Assembly: GCA_041393015.1 (NCBI GenBank)
Contig: JAWKKV010000002.1
Coordinates: 248,001-312,000 of the forward strand
DNA length: 64,000 nucleotides
Direction: 5' to 3'
Source: JAGQYH01 sp041393015
Lineage (GTDB): Bacteria > Bacteroidota > Bacteroidia > Chitinophagales > JADIYW01
This document shows positions 18,517-27,008 of the stretch, piece by piece; the first letter of the stretch is position 1; the number at the start of each line of letters is the position of its first letter. The notes below the pieces were generated by a model. The model did not search any database and was not told the origin of the DNA. It was given only the letters and a program-made list of their open reading frames with translations. The translations under genes were made by a program, and so were the position numbers.

Positions 18517-19324
18517 ATTCTTTTTCTTTTCCTAATTCTACGGCTCTATCAAAGGCTGCGAAAGCCGCTTCCTTAATTAATTCTCCTACATTATTATCGT
18601 TCATTGAATCCAAAGCTGCTTGCGTGGTTCCACCTTTGCTGGCCACTTTTTCCATCCATGAATTGGGCGATAAGTTATTCTGATTAAAAAGCTCAATGGC
18701 TCCGGTAAAAGTTTGACTCACTAAAACTTTAGAAACATTTTTTGAGAACCCCATTTGCAATGCAGCTTCCATCATGCTTTGCATAAAATAAAAAACATAA
18801 GCCGGACCGCTTCCAGAAATTCCCGTAGAAGCGTCAATAAAACTTTCATCGCTTACCAATATTGATTTACCGGTAGTATTTAACAAGCTTTCAATGGTCA
18901 ATAATTCTATTCTAGAAACTTCAGGCGAGGCCACATAAGAAGTTAATCCTTTACCAATCTTTGCCGGTAAATTGGGCATGGCTCGCACTATTTTTGTTAA
19001 TCCTGTTAACTCTCTTATAGAATTAATAGTGGTTCCTGCCATAATGGAAATAAGAATTTGATCGGGTTTTACCAATGGATGTATCCTCTTGAATAGTTCT
19101 TCCGCATGGTAAGGCTTCACGGCTATAAAGATGATGTCTGCTTCTGGCACACAATCTTCTAAATCCTTGTAGGCATCAAAATGGGTGATTTGGTGAAGTT
19201 CTTTCAGTTTTTCTTCTGAATTATCTAACACCATTATATTTTTTTTGTTGAGCAGTTTAGATTTTGACATACCTTCTGCGTAGGTCAACCCCATGTTGCC
19301 TGCTCCAATTACTAGTATTTTCAT
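18509..19324 (-). CDS. proC: Pyrroline-5-carboxylate reductase
   Basis: Last step of proline synthesis: NAD(P)H-dependent reduction of pyrroline-5-carboxylate. 271 residues, normal length. Rossmann motif VIGAGNMGLTYAEG at the N-terminus, AVKPYHAEE, SIMAGTTI, VRAMPNLPAKIGKG and the C-terminal signature GSGPAYVFYFMQSMMEAA with the SKGGTTQAALDSM block. Gene order proC-proB with an 8-nt overlap indicates one operon, transcribed from upstream of 19324. Confidence 0.95.
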   Translation of the reverse strand: MKILVIGAGNMGLTYAEGMSKSKLLNKKNIMVLDNSEEKLKELHQITHFDAYKDLEDCVPEADIIFIAVKPYHAEELFKRIHPLVKPDQILISIMAGTTINSIRELTGLTKIVRAMPNLPAKIGKGLTSYVASPEVSRIELLTIESLLNTTGKSILVSDESFIDASTGISGSGPAYVFYFMQSMMEAALQMGFSKNVSKVLVSQTFTGAIELFNQNNLSPNSWMEKVASKGGTTQAALDSMNDNNVGELIKEAAFAAFDRAVELGKEKEYV

Positions 19325-19376
19325 AAAATATTTAGATATTTATTGATACAATTAAAAGCTGTTTATTGATGCTATT

Positions 19377-19568
19377 TTAAGCGATGAGAGTGCATTCAGT
19401 ACAGCTTTTTACTTGGCCGTAATAAGTTTCACGATACTTGTGTAAAGTTTTTATTGGTAGTCCAAATAAGTATTTTCTAATGTATGTAACCTTCGTTGTT
19501 AATACGCCCATTTGTACGCTATAACGATTTTCAGTTTTTGTTTTTCTTTTGATATATAGCAGTTTCAT
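19377..19568 (-). CDS. Small basic hypothetical protein
   Basis: 63 residues from the ATG at 19568 (an upstream in-frame ATG at 19610 would add 14 hydrophobic/polar residues). It is rich in Lys, Arg, Tyr and Thr: starts MKLLYIKRKTKTENR, then GVLTTKVTYIRKYLFG and LHKYRETYYGQVKSC. It has no membrane segment and no domain I recognise. The regular composition and the isolated position, with flanking gaps of about 50 and 270 nt, make it a plausible small gene rather than a shadow, since no gene lies opposite. Function unknown. Confidence 0.45.
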   Translation of the reverse strand: MKLLYIKRKTKTENRYSVQMGVLTTKVTYIRKYLFGLPIKTLHKYRETYYGQVKSCTECTLIA

Positions 19569-19838
19569 ATAAATTTCAATTTTTGTTTGACCTAAATATA
19601 TAATAATCAATTACTTATGCAAGGTAAGGTCATTATTGTTTTGTTATTACGGGTTATTTACTGCTATAACGAATGCTTTTATAGAGTACTATCTTTATTT
19701 TTAATTTTAAATGTGGATTTGAGTTTCTATAGCAAATCGTGTAGATAGTTGCTCATCTTATCGCAAATTTCATATCTTAGTATGATAATATTGGATAATA
19801 GCTAATATTTTTACGAAAACCCTAAAACCCTTTTTGTA

Positions 19839-21842
19839 ATGAAGACATTCATTATCACAAGTATTTTTATAATACTTTTCTTTTCCAGTCGAGCTCAATT
19901 GAATCTAGATTTCACGGTAGAAAACTATCATGAAGTCAATACCAATTATTCAGAGTTAAGTCTTTTGCCTTTTGGCGATGAGCAAATCTTAGTGTCAGAT
20001 CGAGGAATAATGGATAAAAAGAACAGATGGAGCGGAAATGCGCCTTTCAATCTGTATTTGAGAAATGATATTGGAGAAACGGAATTAATGTCTTCCAAAT
20101 TAAATTCGAGCTACAATGATGGTCCGGTAACTATTTATGATAAGACGTTAATGTACGTCACTACTACCAATAGAACGGGCCAAATTGATCCTAAAACCAG
20201 GCAAATGGTTTATCGATTAAATATTAGTAAAGCGGAATACAAAGATGGGAAATGGCAAGTGAATGAAGTGCCTGAATTATCTGATAAGCGTTATTCGTAT
20301 GCTCACCCTTCATTAAGTGCTGATGGCAAAACTTTATACTTTGTAAGTGATCGGCCGGGAGGCTTTGGTGCTACCGATATTTATAAATGTATGATTGGAG
20401 ATGGTTCCATTTCTGAACCGGAAAATATGGGTCCCGCTATTAATACTCAATATGAAGAGCAATTCCCATTTATACATGAATCGGGTTATCTGTTTTTCTC
20501 GTCAAGAAGAAAAGGAGGTAAAGGAGGATTGGATATTTATTATTCAAAAAAGTTAAGTTATCACGATTGGTCGGATGCTGAGTTAATGAGTGGCGATATT
20601 AATACTCAAGCACATGAATCAAGTATTTATCTAAACAAAGATATGTCTGCCGGCTATTTTACTTCCAATAGAATGGGTGGGCATGGCAGTGATGATATTT
20701 ATCTTTTGAAAGCCGCCATTAGGCTTGTTGAAGATGCAGTTGTCATGGAAGAAACAATAGAGCAAAAGCTGCCAGTTGTTGAAAAGGAAGCCAGTACAAA
20801 GGTGGAAGTAAGTCAATTGAAAGTTGAGAAAACACCTACCATTGAAAATGAGATTATTCATTCAGATGTAGTAGAAAAAGAAATAAAAGAAGAAACGAAG
20901 GAAGAACTTACAAAAAGTGATCAAGAAATTTTGGAGTCAACGAAGCCAGATGCAGTGATTGAGAAAACAATGTCAGCAAAGGTAGTGGAGACTAAAGGTC
21001 AAGAGTTGTTGAACAATGAACCAATGGCCAAAATAGAAGCCCCGATTGAAGAAATTAAAGAAGAAGTAATTGAAATTGCTAAAAAGGAAGTTGAAGCGAA
21101 TGTGCAAATTGAAGAGGTAAAGATAGTGGAAGCAGTAGAGCAAATTATTGAAAAAGAATTACCGAAAACTGAGCCAGTAAAAATTGTAGAACCTACCGTT
21201 TATACCATCTTAGAGAAGAAAATTGTAGATAGAAATTTGAATAATGCTTATTTCAATTCTAATAGTTCTGACTTGTCTTCAGAAGCCAAAGCCATTATTG
21301 AAGAACTGTCATTCATCCTAAAAGAAGATGAAAGTGCCATTATTGAATTACATGCTCATACTGATGCAAAAGGTGATTTTGAAAGCAATGCTCAGTTATC
21401 AGAACAGAGAGCTAGGGCAGTTATTAAAGCACTAGAAATGCAAGGTGTATCTCCCAATAGAATTAGATATTTAGCATATGGTGAAACTAGTTTGGCTATA
21501 AATACTAAAGAAGAAGCCCGAATGAATAGAAGGGTAGAGTTTAAAATTGTTGATCCTAATAGTAATAAGGGAAATGTAGATGCAGCGTTACACAATAGTA
21601 TTCGAACGAACAATGTTTTAGAAAAAGATAAATTTTATGTTCAAGTAGCGGCCATCAATAAATCAAAAACAATTAATAGATTTAATTTAAGATCGTTTGG
21701 AGTGCCAACAACGTATTTAGATAAGGGGATGTATAAATATGTTTTAGGACCTTATAATACATTTAGTGAAGCCAATGAAAAGTTGAAGGAATTAGCTGTT
21801 CACTATCCTGGTGTATTTATTTATTTGAATGTTGTAGAGTAG
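19839..21842 (+). CDS. Outer-membrane OmpA-family protein with PD40 repeats and C-terminal SPOR domain
   Basis: 667 residues. Signal peptide about 1-19 (FIITSIFIILFFSSRAQ). PD40/WD40-like beta-propeller repeats at about 150-290 (AHPSLSADGKTLYFVSDRPGG, FIHESGYLFFSSRRKGGKGG). A Glu/Lys-rich linker of about 170 residues follows. The OmpA-like peptidoglycan-binding domain (about 470-575) has IELHAHTDAKGDFESNAQLS and ARMNRRVEFKI. A SPOR-like domain (about 595-667: KFYVQVAAINKSKT, VLGPYNTFSEANEKL) ends the protein. The architecture points to anchoring of the outer membrane to peptidoglycan, possibly at division sites through SPOR binding to denuded glycan. The stop is 4 nt from the stop of the convergent downstream gene. 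Confidence 0.88.
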   Translation: MKTFIITSIFIILFFSSRAQLNLDFTVENYHEVNTNYSELSLLPFGDEQILVSDRGIMDKKNRWSGNAPFNLYLRNDIGETELMSSKLNSSYNDGPVTIYDKTLMYVTTTNRTGQIDPKTRQMVYRLNISKAEYKDGKWQVNEVPELSDKRYSYAHPSLSADGKTLYFVSDRPGGFGATDIYKCMIGDGSISEPENMGPAINTQYEEQFPFIHESGYLFFSSRRKGGKGGLDIYYSKKLSYHDWSDAELMSGDINTQAHESSIYLNKDMSAGYFTSNRMGGHGSDDIYLLKAAIRLVEDAVVMEETIEQKLPVVEKEASTKVEVSQLKVEKTPTIENEIIHSDVVEKEIKEETKEELTKSDQEILESTKPDAVIEKTMSAKVVETKGQELLNNEPMAKIEAPIEEIKEEVIEIAKKEVEANVQIEEVKIVEAVEQIIEKELPKTEPVKIVEPTVYTILEKKIVDRNLNNAYFNSNSSDLSSEAKAIIEELSFILKEDESAIIELHAHTDAKGDFESNAQLSEQRARAVIKALEMQGVSPNRIRYLAYGETSLAINTKEEARMNRRVEFKIVDPNSNKGNVDAALHNSIRTNNVLEKDKFYVQVAAINKSKTINRFNLRSFGVPTTYLDKGMYKYVLGPYNTFSEANEKLKELAVHYPGVFIYLNVVE

Positions 21843-21846
21843 ATAA

Positions 21847-23157
21847 TTACGCTTCTACATTCATTAACTCCTTTGCTTGTTTAACCCATTCATCTCTTTC
21901 TATTCTTCCTGGAAAGAATTCAATCAAGTCGGTGACATTAGCAATATCTTTATCTGTAAAACTGGCTATTTGTTTATAGCTGTAAATGCCGATAGTATTT
22001 AATTTTGCTTCAATCAAAGGACCAATACCATTGATTTCAACTAAATTATCTTTGTTGCTTTCTGATGCTTCACCAATACTTTGAAACAAAGCTAGTTTCT
22101 TAATTTTAAAAGCTTCGAGAGACAATGTTTTTACCTCCTTATTGGTTTTTACTTCAGGTTTAGACGAACTAGTTTCAATATTAGTAGCTAAAACCGTTTT
22201 GTTTTCTTCCGCAGACTTTATGTTTTCATTTGCTTTTTTCAACTCCTCCTGAAGTGCTTCATTACTTTTTGTAAGCTTATCAATAGTTTTGTTTAATGTC
22301 TCGATCTCGTTAGCATTATTGGAGTCTTCAGCATTACTTAGCTTACTTTTCAGATCCTCTTTATCCTTTTTTAAACGGGCAATGTAGGCATTCAATGCAT
22401 TTACATCAACATTATCTGATTTGCTTTCATTTAGTTCATTAATCTCATCTTGAAGTGCTGAATTGTAGGAAGATAACTTATCAATTTCTTTCTTTAATGC
22501 AGTGATTTCAGTGGTGTTGTCTGCGGCAGTTTCACTTTCTTCTAATTTCGCTTTAAGATCTTCTTTGTCCTTTTTTAGTCGCGCGATATAAGCATTAAGG
22601 GTGTCAACTTCGCTTTTATCTGATTTACTTTTATTAAGTTGAGTAATCTCTTCTTGAAGTATTGTATTGGATGAAGATAACTTTTCAATTTCTTGCTTTA
22701 ATGCAGTAATTTCAGTGGTGTTGTCTGCTGCAGTTTCAGTTTCTTCTAGTTTCGTTTTAAGATCTTCTTTGTCCTTTTTTAATCGAGCGATATAAGCATT
22801 AAGTGTTTTTACATCTGCGTCATTAGATTTGTTATTAATCAAGTTTTTTATCTCCTTTTTTAAATCATCATTCTCAATTTTTAAGTTATCTAACTCAACA
22901 ATCAAATTTGATTTTCTATTTCTTAAATCAGAGATAATGTTTTCTGTTTCACGATACTCAGCTATTTTATCTTCGTATCTTTTATTGAGTGTATTGTACT
23001 TATCAGCGCTAAATCTCAGTTCAGCTTTCAGTTTGTCTTTTTGAAGTGTCTGAATAATATATCCTATAAGAAAGCCTAAAATGGCCGCTACTGCTAGCAT
23101 TATAACTATCTCTAAAATGGCAGTGGGTTTATCTAATGGATTTAAATCTTGAAACAT
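21847..23157 (-). CDS. Membrane-anchored coiled-coil protein with C-terminal helix-hairpin-helix domain
   Basis: 436 residues. An N-terminal membrane segment (about 14-35, ILEIVIMLAVAAILGFLIGY) is followed by a long coiled coil (40-340) and a C-terminal helix-hairpin-helix domain (about 370-430, EINGIGPLIEAKLNTIGIYSYKQ). Such HHH modules are annotated as predicted nuclease-like or ribosomal-protein-like, without proven activity. The coiled coil contains three copies of a 68-residue unit beginning LNAYIARLKKDKEDLK. It is probably co-transcribed with the OmpA-family gene just upstream. A structural role at the envelope seems likelier than catalysis, but this is inference. Confidence 0.75.
   Translation of the reverse strand: MFQDLNPLDKPTAILEIVIMLAVAAILGFLIGYIIQTLQKDKLKAELRFSADKYNTLNKRYEDKIAEYRETENIISDLRNRKSNLIVELDNLKIENDDLKKEIKNLINNKSNDADVKTLNAYIARLKKDKEDLKTKLEETETAADNTTEITALKQEIEKLSSSNTILQEEITQLNKSKSDKSEVDTLNAYIARLKKDKEDLKAKLEESETAADNTTEITALKKEIDKLSSYNSALQDEINELNESKSDNVDVNALNAYIARLKKDKEDLKSKLSNAEDSNNANEIETLNKTIDKLTKSNEALQEELKKANENIKSAEENKTVLATNIETSSSKPEVKTNKEVKTLSLEAFKIKKLALFQSIGEASESNKDNLVEINGIGPLIEAKLNTIGIYSYKQIASFTDKDIANVTDLIEFFPGRIERDEWVKQAKELMNVEA
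22330..22835 (-). repeat. Intragenic tandem repeat, 204-nt unit, about 2.5-3 copies
   Basis: The AGCATT(A/C)A landmark recurs at 22388, 22592 and 22796, exactly 204 nt (68 codons) apart, so the reading frame is kept. The first two complete units (in gene order) are nearly identical; the third is more diverged. Confidence 0.88.
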
Positions 23158-23176
23158 AATTATATTACTATTTAAA

Positions 23177-24088
23177 TTAGTATAATTCTATCGTTACTCT
23201 TCTATTCAATTGTTTACCGGCAGCCGTTTCGTTATCTCCAATAGGCTCAGTATCACCTTTTGAGTAAGTTTCTATTTTATCAGATGGAACGCCGTAACGC
23301 ATTAAATATTTTTTTACTTCACTAGCTCTTTTTAAACCTAACGATAAATTGTTCGTCTGCCTTTTATCTATATCTGAATGACCGGTAACGATTAATTTAC
23401 CACCTACTTCGTTCAAATAAACAATAGCTGCTTCCGCATACATTTTTATGGCATTGGGACAAGTAACTGTGTAAGAAGCGGAACCAAACAATATGTATTC
23501 AATACGAGGATAACTATCTCTTGTATTGACATCAGGACATGGTATCCACTCTTGCGGGGCTACATTTTTTGTTTCATCCGTTGTATTGGCTTCAATATTT
23601 TGTGCTGTACCATTTTCATTATCTACTAGAAAATCATCGCTAACTATAGAATCTTGAACGTCCACATAATTTGGATTGTCAATACTAATAATTTTGGTGA
23701 GCGCTTTTTTGTTGCCTATGATATTGTAGTTGACTCGCACTTCTTCAATACCAATGATCTTATAAGTAGCTAAGATGGCATCAATTACTTTATCACTATT
23801 ACTCGTTATACTAATGTTTTTTTCGGGATGATCATTTAAATAAGCACTTACTGCACCAATACTTTGTCCGGCAACTTTATTTTGAAAGGTGATCATGCCA
23901 TCTTTAGTGGAGCTTACATTAAAAAGCATTTTCTCTTCACCATCTAAATTTAACTCAAGGTCGTTTAATTGAGTAACCTTTTCAGCATTAACATGACACA
24001 ATCCTTTAACTTGGCAAACATACCACCAACTGGATATAGCTACCCAACCTATTAATAGAACTACAAGTACTGTAAACCCCTTTTTCAT
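23177..24088 (-). CDS. OmpA-family protein with N-terminal membrane anchor
   Basis: 303 residues. A hydrophobic segment at about 5-25 anchors or exports it. The middle region (about 50-125) resembles BON/OmpA-associated repeats (SIGAVSAYLNDHPEKNISIT). The OmpA C-terminal domain (about 195-303) has YILFGSASYTVTCPNAIKM, VTGHSDIDKRQTNNLSLGLKRA and QLNRRVTIELY, i.e. a peptidoglycan-binding fold. It lies 19 nt upstream of the coiled-coil HHH gene on the same strand, so the pair is probably one transcription unit for an envelope structure. Confidence 0.85.
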   Translation of the reverse strand: MKKGFTVLVVLLIGWVAISSWWYVCQVKGLCHVNAEKVTQLNDLELNLDGEEKMLFNVSSTKDGMITFQNKVAGQSIGAVSAYLNDHPEKNISITSNSDKVIDAILATYKIIGIEEVRVNYNIIGNKKALTKIISIDNPNYVDVQDSIVSDDFLVDNENGTAQNIEANTTDETKNVAPQEWIPCPDVNTRDSYPRIEYILFGSASYTVTCPNAIKMYAEAAIVYLNEVGGKLIVTGHSDIDKRQTNNLSLGLKRASEVKKYLMRYGVPSDKIETYSKGDTEPIGDNETAAGKQLNRRVTIELY

Positions 24089-24126
24089 TACTCAAAAATT
24101 CATTCTTGCTATTACAAAGAAACTAA

Positions 24127-25149
24127 TTAAAAAGTCAAATCTTTTAACTTTTCCTCCACATAGTTGATATGTTCGTCAGTTATATCTAGATGCGTAACAC
24201 AACGAATAGTTTGTGGGCCAAATTGAACCATTTTTATGCCTAAACTAGATAAATGGGCTATGACTTCTTGAGGAGATAAATTGTTTTTCAAGTCAAACAA
24301 AACAATGTTGGTCGCAATAGGAGAGACGGCTACGACCCAATCTAATTTTTCAAATATTTCCCCAATCTTTTTAGCACGTTGATGATCTTTTTTAAGCAAT
24401 TCGAAATTATGATCCAGGCTATACAAACATGCAGCAGCTAATATCCCAGCTTGTCGCATGCCACCGCCAAACACTTTTCTAATTCTGCGAGCTTTTTTAA
24501 TTGTCGCTTTATCGCTTACTAAAACAGAACCGACGGGAGCACCCATTCCTTTTGAGAAGCAAATAGAAATGGAATCAAACAAAGACCCAAAATCGGATGC
24601 TTGGTATTTCATTTCTACCATTGCGTTCCATATACGAGCACCATCTAAATGAAGTTTTAAACCATTTTTTTTACAAGTTTTTGAAACAGCTTGCATGGTA
24701 GCCAAATCGTAGCAAGTGCCACCGGCTTTATTACAAGTATTTTCAATGGTAACAAATGTAGTCTTAGGCAACCAATCATAATCGGGTTGAATATTCGCTA
24801 AAACATCTTCTGCACTAATCAATCCTCCTTTTCCTCTACATAATTTTATTGAAACTCCACTATTGAAAGCATAACCTGCCGTCTCATAATAATAGATATG
24901 GCAAAGTTCATGGGCGATAATCTCATCCATAGGTTGAGTTTGAGCTTTAACAGCAATTTGGTTAGCCATTGTTCCAGAAGCGCAAAATAATCCTGCTTCT
25001 TGCCCAAACATTTTAGCTACTCGATTTTCTAATGCTATAATCGTTGGGTCTTCGCTAAAAACATCATCGCCAACTTCTGCTTGCATCATTGCAGCAAGCA
25101 TTTCTTTAGAAGGTTTGGTAACTGTATCGCTTCTTAAATCAACAATCAT
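24127..25149 (-). CDS. ltaE: Low-specificity L-threonine aldolase
   Basis: PLP-dependent cleavage of L-threonine/allo-threonine to glycine and acetaldehyde. 340 residues, normal length. VDLRSDTVTKPSKEM at the N-terminus, GTMANQIAVKAQ, ENTCNKAGGTCYDL, HLDGARIWNA (PLP-binding Asp) and the Schiff-base lysine Lys200 in CFSKGMGAPVGS. Its start overlaps the stop of tpx by one base, so both are probably translated from one mRNA. A broader beta-eliminating lyase function in this family cannot be excluded. Confidence 0.92.
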   Translation of the reverse strand: MIVDLRSDTVTKPSKEMLAAMMQAEVGDDVFSEDPTIIALENRVAKMFGQEAGLFCASGTMANQIAVKAQTQPMDEIIAHELCHIYYYETAGYAFNSGVSIKLCRGKGGLISAEDVLANIQPDYDWLPKTTFVTIENTCNKAGGTCYDLATMQAVSKTCKKNGLKLHLDGARIWNAMVEMKYQASDFGSLFDSISICFSKGMGAPVGSVLVSDKATIKKARRIRKVFGGGMRQAGILAAACLYSLDHNFELLKKDHQRAKKIGEIFEKLDWVVAVSPIATNIVLFDLKNNLSPQEVIAHLSSLGIKMVQFGPQTIRCVTHLDITDEHINYVEEKLKDLTF

Positions 25150-25646
25150 TATAAACTATTCAAGGCTGCTTGATAGTTAGGTTCGTTAGCAATTTCAGGA
25201 ACTTGTTCTGTATATATCACGGTTCCAGATTCGTCTAAAACAATTACCGCTCTTGAATGTAAATTTTGTAATGGTCCGTCTAAAATTTCTAAACCATAGG
25301 CTTTGCCAAAAGCTCCAATCGCAAAATCAGATAGATTAATTACATTTTCTAGTCCTTCAGCACCGCAAAAGCGTTTCTGTGCAAAAGGTAAATCTCTTGA
25401 TATACATAGCACTTTCGTGTTATCTAGTTTCGAAGCGGACTCATTAAAATGTCTTACAGATGCCGCACAAGTTCCGGTATCAATACTTGGAAAGATATTC
25501 ATCACTACTTTGCTGCCTTTAAAATCAGCTAAACTTGCCTTAGAAAGATCAGTTTTAACAAGTGTAAAGTCTTTTGCTTTTTCGCCTACTTTTGGCAAAT
25601 TGCCAATAGTGTTAATTGGATTACCTCCTAAAGTTATTTCTGCCAT
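25149..25646 (-). CDS. tpx: Thiol peroxidase (atypical 2-Cys peroxiredoxin)
   Basis: Reduces hydrogen peroxide and alkyl peroxides with electrons from thioredoxin. 165 residues, the standard Tpx length. The peroxidatic cysteine is Cys60 in IDTGTCAASVRHFN and the resolving cysteine is Cys94 in KRFCGAEG, both at their usual positions. The N-terminus ITLGGNPINTIG is family-typical. It is coupled to ltaE by a one-base overlap. Together with katG it gives two peroxide-removing systems in the window. Confidence 0.95.
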   Translation of the reverse strand: MAEITLGGNPINTIGNLPKVGEKAKDFTLVKTDLSKASLADFKGSKVVMNIFPSIDTGTCAASVRHFNESASKLDNTKVLCISRDLPFAQKRFCGAEGLENVINLSDFAIGAFGKAYGLEILDGPLQNLHSRAVIVLDESGTVIYTEQVPEIANEPNYQAALNSL

Positions 25647-25707
25647 GATGTTCTATATTAATGATTTAAAGTGTTACAAAAATACCGAAAAATTAGTTCA
25701 TAAATAA

Positions 25708-26763
25708 TCAATAATACAATTTTCTCAATCCTTCTTCACTCGCTTCGCAAATGCCTTTTTCGGTAATAATTCCGGTAACATATTGAGCAGGCGTTACATC
25801 GAATGCATAATTAGCAACAGGTGTATTTTTCAACATGATGAGTGATTTCCTGATTTGACTTTTTTCAAAAGTGTTTAAATGAGTGACTTCTTCAGCGTTT
25901 CTCTCCTCAATTGGAATTTCCTTTAATCCATCTTTTATTGTCCAATCAATAGTGGAAACAGGCAGTGCTGCATAAAAAGGGATATTATTCGCATGAGCAG
26001 CCAACGCTTTTAAATAAGTGCCAATTTTGTTACAGACATCTCCTGCAGCTGTTGTTCTATCAGAACCCACTAATACCATATCCACTTTGCCATGTTGCAT
26101 TAAATGTCCACCGGCATTATCTGTAATCACATGAAAAGGAATGCCAGCTTTATTTAATTCCCAAGCAGTTAAATTAGCGCCTTGGTTTCTCGGCCTAGTT
26201 TCATCCACCCAAACATGTAAAGGAATATCCGCTTGATGTGCTTTATAGATTGGAGCAGTAGCTGTTCCCCATTTTACAGTGGCTAGCCATCCGGCATTGC
26301 AATGTGTCAAAATATTAACGGGTTGATTGGTTTTTGCATAAATAGCTTTTATTAATTTTAATCCATGGTCACCAATTTGTGAGCCCATCTCAATATCTTC
26401 TTCTCTAATTTTGTGTGCATTTGCTAAAAGACTTTCGGTTAAGTTATTTTCGTTGGTGACTCGGGCCAATTCCATTTGTTTATCTAATGCCCATTTTAAG
26501 TTGATGGCAGTTGGGCGAGTGTCTAGCAATTGATGGTATGCTGTAGTAAGATTTACCCTTGTTTTTGCGGCTATATACATTCCATAGGCGGCTGTTACAC
26601 CAATTAAAGGCGCTCCTCTAACAATCATATCTTTTATGGCATAGCAGGTTTCATCTAGTGTAGTTAAAGCTATTGATTCCTCTATAAAAGGTAGTTTTCT
26701 TTGGTCGATAACCATCACTTGTTGCGCTATATCATCATACCAAATGGACTGTGAAAAATTCAT
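25708..26763 (-). CDS. mtnA: S-methyl-5-thioribose-1-phosphate isomerase
   Basis: Methionine salvage: isomerises 5-methylthioribose-1-phosphate to the ribulose form. 351 residues. MIVRGAPLIGVTAAYG, the catalytic cysteine region NILTHCNAGWLAT, DETRPRNQGANLTAWEL and the catalytic aspartate in LVGSDRTTAAGDVCNKIGTY are all present, followed by the C-terminal DVTPAQYVTGIITEKG. No other mtn genes are adjacent. The family is related to eIF2B subunits, but the active-site residues support the isomerase. Confidence 0.93.
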   Translation of the reverse strand: MNFSQSIWYDDIAQQVMVIDQRKLPFIEESIALTTLDETCYAIKDMIVRGAPLIGVTAAYGMYIAAKTRVNLTTAYHQLLDTRPTAINLKWALDKQMELARVTNENNLTESLLANAHKIREEDIEMGSQIGDHGLKLIKAIYAKTNQPVNILTHCNAGWLATVKWGTATAPIYKAHQADIPLHVWVDETRPRNQGANLTAWELNKAGIPFHVITDNAGGHLMQHGKVDMVLVGSDRTTAAGDVCNKIGTYLKALAAHANNIPFYAALPVSTIDWTIKDGLKEIPIEERNAEEVTHLNTFEKSQIRKSLIMLKNTPVANYAFDVTPAQYVTGIITEKGICEASEEGLRKLYY

Positions 26764-27008
26764 ATTCGATTGAGTTATTAAAGTGTTTTATTGATGTTCT
26801 TGAAAGAAATACATACAAATAAACACAGAAGTTACTATTTTTGCATGTAATTAAATTAGTGCTCTCCATTAAAAAGAAGTTTTTCTTAGCCTAAATAACA
26901 TGGCTCTACAGTTAGTTCTAAGAAGAAAATTCAAAGCAGTTTATAATTCAAAAAATAAACAAACATTTAGTTCAGATTTGAATTAAATGAAAGATAATTA
27001 TATATAAA
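26764..27008. other. Divergent intergenic region mtnA / rnr with a possible structured leader
   Basis: TATTTTTG at 26836-26843 fits a plus-strand -7 box (TAnnTTTG), although a -33 box is not evident. Downstream, TTTTTCTTAG (about 26880-26889) can pair with CTAAGAAGAAAA (about 26929-26940) around a loop, so the long leader of rnr may fold. I cannot assign it to a known RNA family. Confidence 0.35.
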
